Below the pieces are notes generated by a model that was not told the origin of the DNA, did no database searches, and was given only the letters and a program-made list of their open reading frames with translations. Positions 60,626 to 64,000 of a stretch of DNA of 64,000 nt are shown in pieces (position 1 is the stretch's first letter; every line of letters begins with the position of its first letter). The position numbers and the translations under genes were made by a program. The stretch is from the NCBI GenBank assembly GCA_035544875.1, contig DASZZP010000051.1:1-64000 (forward strand), given 5' to 3'. The stretch is from JASLEW01 sp035544875 (GTDB lineage: Bacteria > Acidobacteriota > Thermoanaerobaculia > Multivoradales > UBA5704).

Positions 60626-62176
60626 ATGACCGTAGGTAATCAGGCGCGCGGGTCCCGACCTCCGGGAGAGCCCTCAGGGGAATGCCGCCCGTCCATGGCC
60701 GGACGGGCGGCGGCCGGCAATGGTGGATGTGCCGGCCGACCTGCGCTTGGCCCGACCGAAGCCGCCGCGGCGCTGCGCGCCATCAAGGAAGTCCTGGGCG
60801 AGCGCCTCCTGCTCGAAGAAGAGGCGCGCACGCTCTTCCGCTCCGACTTTGGGCGCATGGTGGACCAGATGCCGGGCGCGGTGTCGCGCTGCGGCTCGGC
60901 CGAGGAGGTCGCCGAGGTGATCCGCTTCTGCCGCGAGAAGGGGATCGCGGTCGTCGCGCGCGGCCAGGGGCACTCGCAGAGCGGCCAGGCGACCACCGGC
61001 GGCGGCGTGCTGCTCGACACCTCCGGCATGCGCACCATCCATGAGATCGACCCTGCCGGCGAGACCGCCACCGTCGACGGCGGCGCGGTCTGGCGCGATC
61101 TGGTCGACGCCACGCTGGCGCACGGGCTGGTGCCGCGGGTGCTGACCAACAACCTGGGCGTCTCGGTCGCGGGGACGCTCTCGGTCGCGGGGCTCGGGGT
61201 GGCGAGCTTCCGCTACGGCACCCAGGCCGACAACGTGGACGAGCTGGTGGTGGTCACCGGGGTGGGCGAGATCGTGACCTGCTCGCGCGAGCAGAACCGC
61301 GAGCTATTCGACGCGGCGCGCTGCGGCTTCGGCCAGTTCGGCATCATCACCCGCGCCAAGATCCGCTTGCGGCGCAGCCGTTCCATGGTGCGCAAGTATT
61401 TCCTGCTCTATGACGACCTCGCCGCGTTGATGGCGGACGCGCGGGAGGTCATGCGGCCGGACAACCCGACCTGGAGCTCGCTCGAGTCGTGGTGCACGCC
61501 TTGCGCGCAGGGGATGCGGCACATCGGCGAGGGCCTGGAGCTCGGCGAGGGCATGCAGGCTTTCGCCTACTGGCTGTTTCCGCTCCACCTCACGGTCGAG
61601 TTCGAGCCCGGCGCGGAGCCCGACGACGAGGCGCTGCTCGCGGGGCTGCGCCCCTACCGCCGCCTGGGCAGCGACGACCTGACCCAGCACGAGTTCTGCA
61701 ACCGGCTCGACCCGTTGTTTCAGCTCTGGCAGCGCAGCGGCTACTGGGACCTGCCGCACCCGTGGATGGAAACCATCCTGCCCTGGGATACCGGGCCCGA
61801 GTTCATCACCCAGGTCCTGGCGGCGACGCCGCCGCAGGCGCTGGGACCGGGCGGACACGTGCTGCTCTGGCCGGCTTACGCGGCGAGCTCCGAGGTGCCG
61901 CTCTTCATGCATCCGCCCGGGGAGTACGTGCTGGGCTGGGGAATCCTGCCCGCGGTGCCGCGGGCCTTCCTGCAGCGCGGGCTCGCGCAGCTCGACATGG
62001 CGAGCGAGCTGTCGATCCTCTATGGCGGCAAGCGCTACCTCTCCGGCTACATCACCTTCGACACCGCCGAGAAGTGGGCCCTCCACTTCGGCGACCAGTG
62101 GCCGCGCATTCTCGCCGCGAAGAAGAAGTTCGACCCCGACGGCATCCTCGCCCCCGGCTTCATCCAGTACGAATAG
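60626..62176 (+). CDS. FAD-binding oxidase (cytokinin-dehydrogenase/BBE-like) with repeat-derived N-terminus
   Basis: This oxidoreductase has 516 aa. The FAD-binding PCMH domain contains ARGQGHSQSGQATTGGGV and LTNNLGVSVAGTLSVAGLGV, followed by CGFGQFGII. A C-terminal cytokinin-binding-like domain follows, ending KKKFDPDGILAPG. There is no signal peptide. Residues about 8-32 come from repeat copy F (hairpin 60684-60711) and are Gly/Pro/Arg-rich. The real domain starts near residue 45. A later start is possible, but no good in-frame ATG follows until inside the fold. Substrate unknown. Confidence 0.85.
   Translation: MTVGNQARGSRPPGEPSGECRPSMAGRAAAGNGGCAGRPALGPTEAAAALRAIKEVLGERLLLEEEARTLFRSDFGRMVDQMPGAVSRCGSAEEVAEVIRFCREKGIAVVARGQGHSQSGQATTGGGVLLDTSGMRTIHEIDPAGETATVDGGAVWRDLVDATLAHGLVPRVLTNNLGVSVAGTLSVAGLGVASFRYGTQADNVDELVVVTGVGEIVTCSREQNRELFDAARCGFGQFGIITRAKIRLRRSRSMVRKYFLLYDDLAALMADAREVMRPDNPTWSSLESWCTPCAQGMRHIGEGLELGEGMQAFAYWLFPLHLTVEFEPGAEPDDEALLAGLRPYRRLGSDDLTQHEFCNRLDPLFQLWQRSGYWDLPHPWMETILPWDTGPEFITQVLAATPPQALGPGGHVLLWPAYAASSEVPLFMHPPGEYVLGWGILPAVPRAFLQRGLAQLDMASELSILYGGKRYLSGYITFDTAEKWALHFGDQWPRILAAKKKFDPDGILAPGFIQYE
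60650..60716 (+). repeat. Palindromic repeat copy F inside an oxidase reading frame
   Basis: The arms gccgcccgtcc (60684-60694) and ggacgggcggc (60701-60711) pair perfectly and are preceded by cccgacctccggga. It matches the hairpin module of copies A, B, C and G, with C-G at the covarying pair. Confidence 0.8.
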
Positions 62177-62292
62177 GCCGCAGATCCTTTTTTTCCCCGG
62201 AGCGGCCTGAGGACCGCCGCAGACCTGCCGGGCTGCGCGGCGGCGTCGAGGTACGCCGGGTTTCGGGAGTGGGTTCGAGGGTCGTCAGTTAG

Positions 62293-62367
62293 AGCGCGCC
62301 CGAAGGTCGCCGGCCCCGGCTGTGTGGTGAAGCGAACACAGCCGGGTCCGGCGACCTTCGGCGCGCT
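62293..62367. repeat. Large hairpin-forming inverted repeat
   Basis: The arms 62301-62325 and 62336-62360 are complementary at 24 of 25 positions around a 10-base loop. A further seven pairs lie outside a one-base bulge. It is 116 bases after the FAD-oxidase stop, with no T tract. Confidence 0.85.
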
Positions 62368-62415
62368 GGGCCGGCGGCGGGGCGCGGAGGCCTGCTCACG
62401 TACATCCGTCCTCGC

Positions 62416-62478
62416 AGGGTGACATGACAAATGATGCACACGGCCCCAGGGATGTGTGCGTCTTTTGTCAGTCACCCT
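62416..62478. repeat. Second large inverted repeat, imperfect
   Basis: The arm agggtgacatgacaaatg... (62416-62441) pairs with ...tttgtcagtcaccct (62454-62478) with a few mismatches and gaps. It follows the first inverted repeat. The 437-base gap 62177-62613 otherwise holds no supported gene. Confidence 0.7.
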
Positions 62479-62613
62479 GAGAGGGCGTAAATCGCCAGCC
62501 TGAACCGGCCGGCACCACCTGCGGCGGCGACCTCGGTCATGCCCTGGACGATGCTCGGGGGCCAGCCGCCAGCACCGGTGCTTTTCACGCGCCCGCCTCC
62601 CTGGTCGGCTGGC

Positions 62614-62964
62614 TCACAGAGGCAGGAACGAAATCCGATTCACCCACTCCTCCGCTTCCATCGTCGCCCAGATGAGAAGAAGCCACTCTGCAGCGTCCGA
62701 CACCGGCATGTGCTGAGGAACCAGTACGACACCGGCGCTTTGGCCGCCCTGTACGAACTCCGCAAAGTGAATCGGCATCGTCTTACGGTCATGACTGACC
62801 AGCACCCTGCCTGTCTTGGCAGCGGCAGCCAGAACCTGGTCGTCCCGAAGACCGACGAAGCCCGCATCGAAAGCGGTGCGGAAGTCGACACCTGGCTCCT
62901 TACGGGCCAGGGCCAGGACGATCGCAAGGTTGAGGTCGGCATCCGCTTGGAAGCGGATGCTCAC
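62614..62964 (-). CDS. DUF5615 PIN-like toxin
   Basis: This compact PIN-like protein has 116 aa. The acidic sites are FQADADLNLAIV, GLRDDQVLAAA and VSHDRKTM, as in the DUF5615/Mut7-C group. It is encoded after and overlapping a DUF433 gene, the usual antitoxin partner. GTG 62964 overlaps the antitoxin stop. Confidence 0.88.
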   Translation of the reverse strand: MSIRFQADADLNLAIVLALARKEPGVDFRTAFDAGFVGLRDDQVLAAAAKTGRVLVSHDRKTMPIHFAEFVQGGQSAGVVLVPQHMPVSDAAEWLLLIWATMEAEEWVNRISFLPL

Positions 62965-63269
62965 GGCTGCCGCTGTCGTGCGTCGATTAGCTTCTGGTAG
63001 AACGCGGGGTCAGCGCGGCGATTGGCCTCCATGAGGCGCTCGTAATCGAGCCGTCCCTCATGGAGATAGGCATCTATCTCGGCGCGGTGCGCGAGGTAGA
63101 AGGTGATCGCGCCATAAACCTGCTCAAGGGTCAGCAGAGGGAATGACTGCGCGATACTCTCCGCCGTCTGACCTTGCAGAAAGGCGTAAACAACCGAGTC
63201 AAGCGACACCCTCGTGTCGCTCACCCAGTAGCCGCCATCCCGCTCCGAGACGTACCCTTCGCCCTTCAT
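62961..63269 (-). CDS. DUF433 antitoxin
   Basis: The protein has 102 aa and the DUF433 winged/HTH domain: VSERDGGYWVSDTRVSLDSVVYAF (in pieces), GQTAESIAQSFPLLTLEQVYGAITFYLAHR. Such proteins accompany DUF5615 PIN-like toxins. ATG 63269 is chosen; the longer frame upstream has no family similarity. Confidence 0.88.
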   Translation of the reverse strand: MKGEGYVSERDGGYWVSDTRVSLDSVVYAFLQGQTAESIAQSFPLLTLEQVYGAITFYLAHRAEIDAYLHEGRLDYERLMEANRRADPAFYQKLIDARQRQP

Positions 63270-63326
63270 CCATTTGATAGTACAGCATTGCGCAGGAAAA
63301 GCGACAGACCCGCTGGCGGTGGGCGC

Positions 63327-64000
63327 GTGCCGGAGGTGCGGGCGGCGCAGGCAGCGCTGGCCCGCGAGCACGGCGTCGATGCCTTCTGCTACCTCTATCC
63401 TGGGCCACCCATCGGGCCGCTCTGGTCTGGGATGCGCCATGGCGCGACCTCATCGCCAGCGGCCAGCCCGACTTCCCCTTCTGCCTGACGCTGGCGCTCG
63501 AGGACGGCGAGCACCTCGCCGCGGTGGAGGCCGGGCGGCTGTTCGACCATGTCGCCCCCGGCTTAGGCGACCGCCGTTATCGGCGCATCGACGGCCGCGG
63601 CCTCCTCATCGTGCGCGACGTCGCGCGGCTCGTCGACCCGCAAGCGATCGCGGGAGTCTGGCGCGCCGCCACGCCGGCCCCCGCCGACGCCCCTGGCGCC
63701 GCCTACCGCGACGCTACGGGACTGACGGTCAGGAGGTACGTGCGCCATGTTCGAGCGCCTGACCTGGTTGCCCGATCGCGCGCTGCTTGACGCCCTAGTC
63801 TTCCGTCTCGAACACGCCCGGACGGCCGACGGCTGGGAGACTGGCGACGGTTTCGCCTTCTACAGTGGCGGCGCGGGCACGGCAGGCGGCGCTGGCCCGC
63901 GATCACAGCGTCCACGCCTACTACTACTACTACTAACTACTATTGGTTCGGCACCAAGACGCTGCTCGAACAGCCGCTGGTCGAAATGCTCGCCGGCGGC
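63327..64000 (+). pseudogene. Frameshifted WbsX-like (GH99-like) glycan-processing gene, runs off window
   Basis: Three pieces of the WbsX/glycosyltransferase-like family appear in different frames. Piece 1 (63327 to about 63430) reads VPEVRAAQAALAREHGVDAFCY. Piece 2 (about 63422-63790) reads LIASGQPDFPFCLTLALEDG and RRYRRIDGRGLLIVRD. Piece 3 (about 63877 on) reads QAALARDHSVHAY, then a TAC run ends in TAA at 63934, and the protein resumes one frame over as YYWFGTKTLLEQPLVEML. A fresh ATG at 63747 with AGGAGG also opens a frame to the window end. It looks like two decayed tandem copies; sequencing error in the TAC run is possible. Confidence 0.55.

Noticed and set aside
62293..62478. Integron attC site or rho-independent terminators
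   Set aside because: No attC core sites (GTTRRRY/RYYYAAC pairs) seen, and no T tract follows either hairpin.

Overview
The window is about 70% GC, has tightly packed genes, and uses GTG and TTG starts freely. The gene set fits a member of the Acidobacteriota, perhaps Thermoanaerobaculia-like. The pointers are a DUF5777 barrel, a secreted protein with a C-terminal domain I associate with that group, VWFA-like secreted proteins, and a mevalonate cluster. This placement is inference from gene content, because no rRNA or tRNA gene is present.

Layout. 1-6.0 kb: a mosaic repeat, a DUF2064 transferase, nnr, tsaE, 3-hydroxybutyryl-CoA dehydrogenase and a GT39-like membrane glycosyltransferase. 6.3-12.6 kb: the conserved block phoH-like / pgpH-like / ybeY / corC-like / era, with stop-start overlaps. 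12.7-14.3 kb: a protealysin-type M4 peptidase followed by an emfourin-like inhibitor. 14.3-20.2 kb: a lipoprotein, a secreted VWFA-related protein, a histidine kinase with a receiver-SpoIIE phosphatase, and a TIR-domain protein of the Cap12/Pycsar-effector type. 20.3-32.2 kb, all minus strand: an M1 aminopeptidase, squalene/phytoene synthase, isopentenyl phosphate kinase, a PKD-repeat secreted protein, then the run polyprenyl synthase > type 2 IPP isomerase > HMG-CoA reductase > mevalonate kinase > mevalonate (di)phosphate decarboxylase. 32.7-38.2 kb: a PhzF-like protein, an XRE regulator, QueE, an internally deleted galactokinase, a cupin and an M19 dipeptidase. 38.3-42.2 kb: a GntR > ABC ATPase > permease operon with a visible operator. 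42.2-45.6 kb: ECF sigma > anti-sigma > S8 protease. 45.8-50.2 kb: secreted proteins and lipoproteins. 50.4-64 kb: PilZ protein, two toxin-antitoxin pairs, SPFH protein, TlpA-like reductase, bacilliredoxin, an FNR-type reductase with P5C dehydrogenase, STAS, rhodanese, an FAD oxidoreductase, large inverted repeats and a decayed WbsX-like gene.

The most unusual features are two. (1) A dispersed family of GC-rich modular repeats (copies near 1, 4.2, 24.3, 32.4, 34.9, 42.2 and 60.7 kb) is built around a short hairpin whose sixth base pair covaries (A-T, C-G, T-A). Two copies lie inside reading frames, giving 3-hydroxybutyryl-CoA dehydrogenase an extra C-terminus and an FAD oxidoreductase an extra N-terminus. 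This resembles the protein-coding palindromic elements of Rickettsia. (2) The isoprenoid cluster holds a mevalonate kinase, a decarboxylase and an isopentenyl phosphate kinase but no visible phosphomevalonate kinase. That suggests the alternative mevalonate route seen in some Chloroflexota and archaea.
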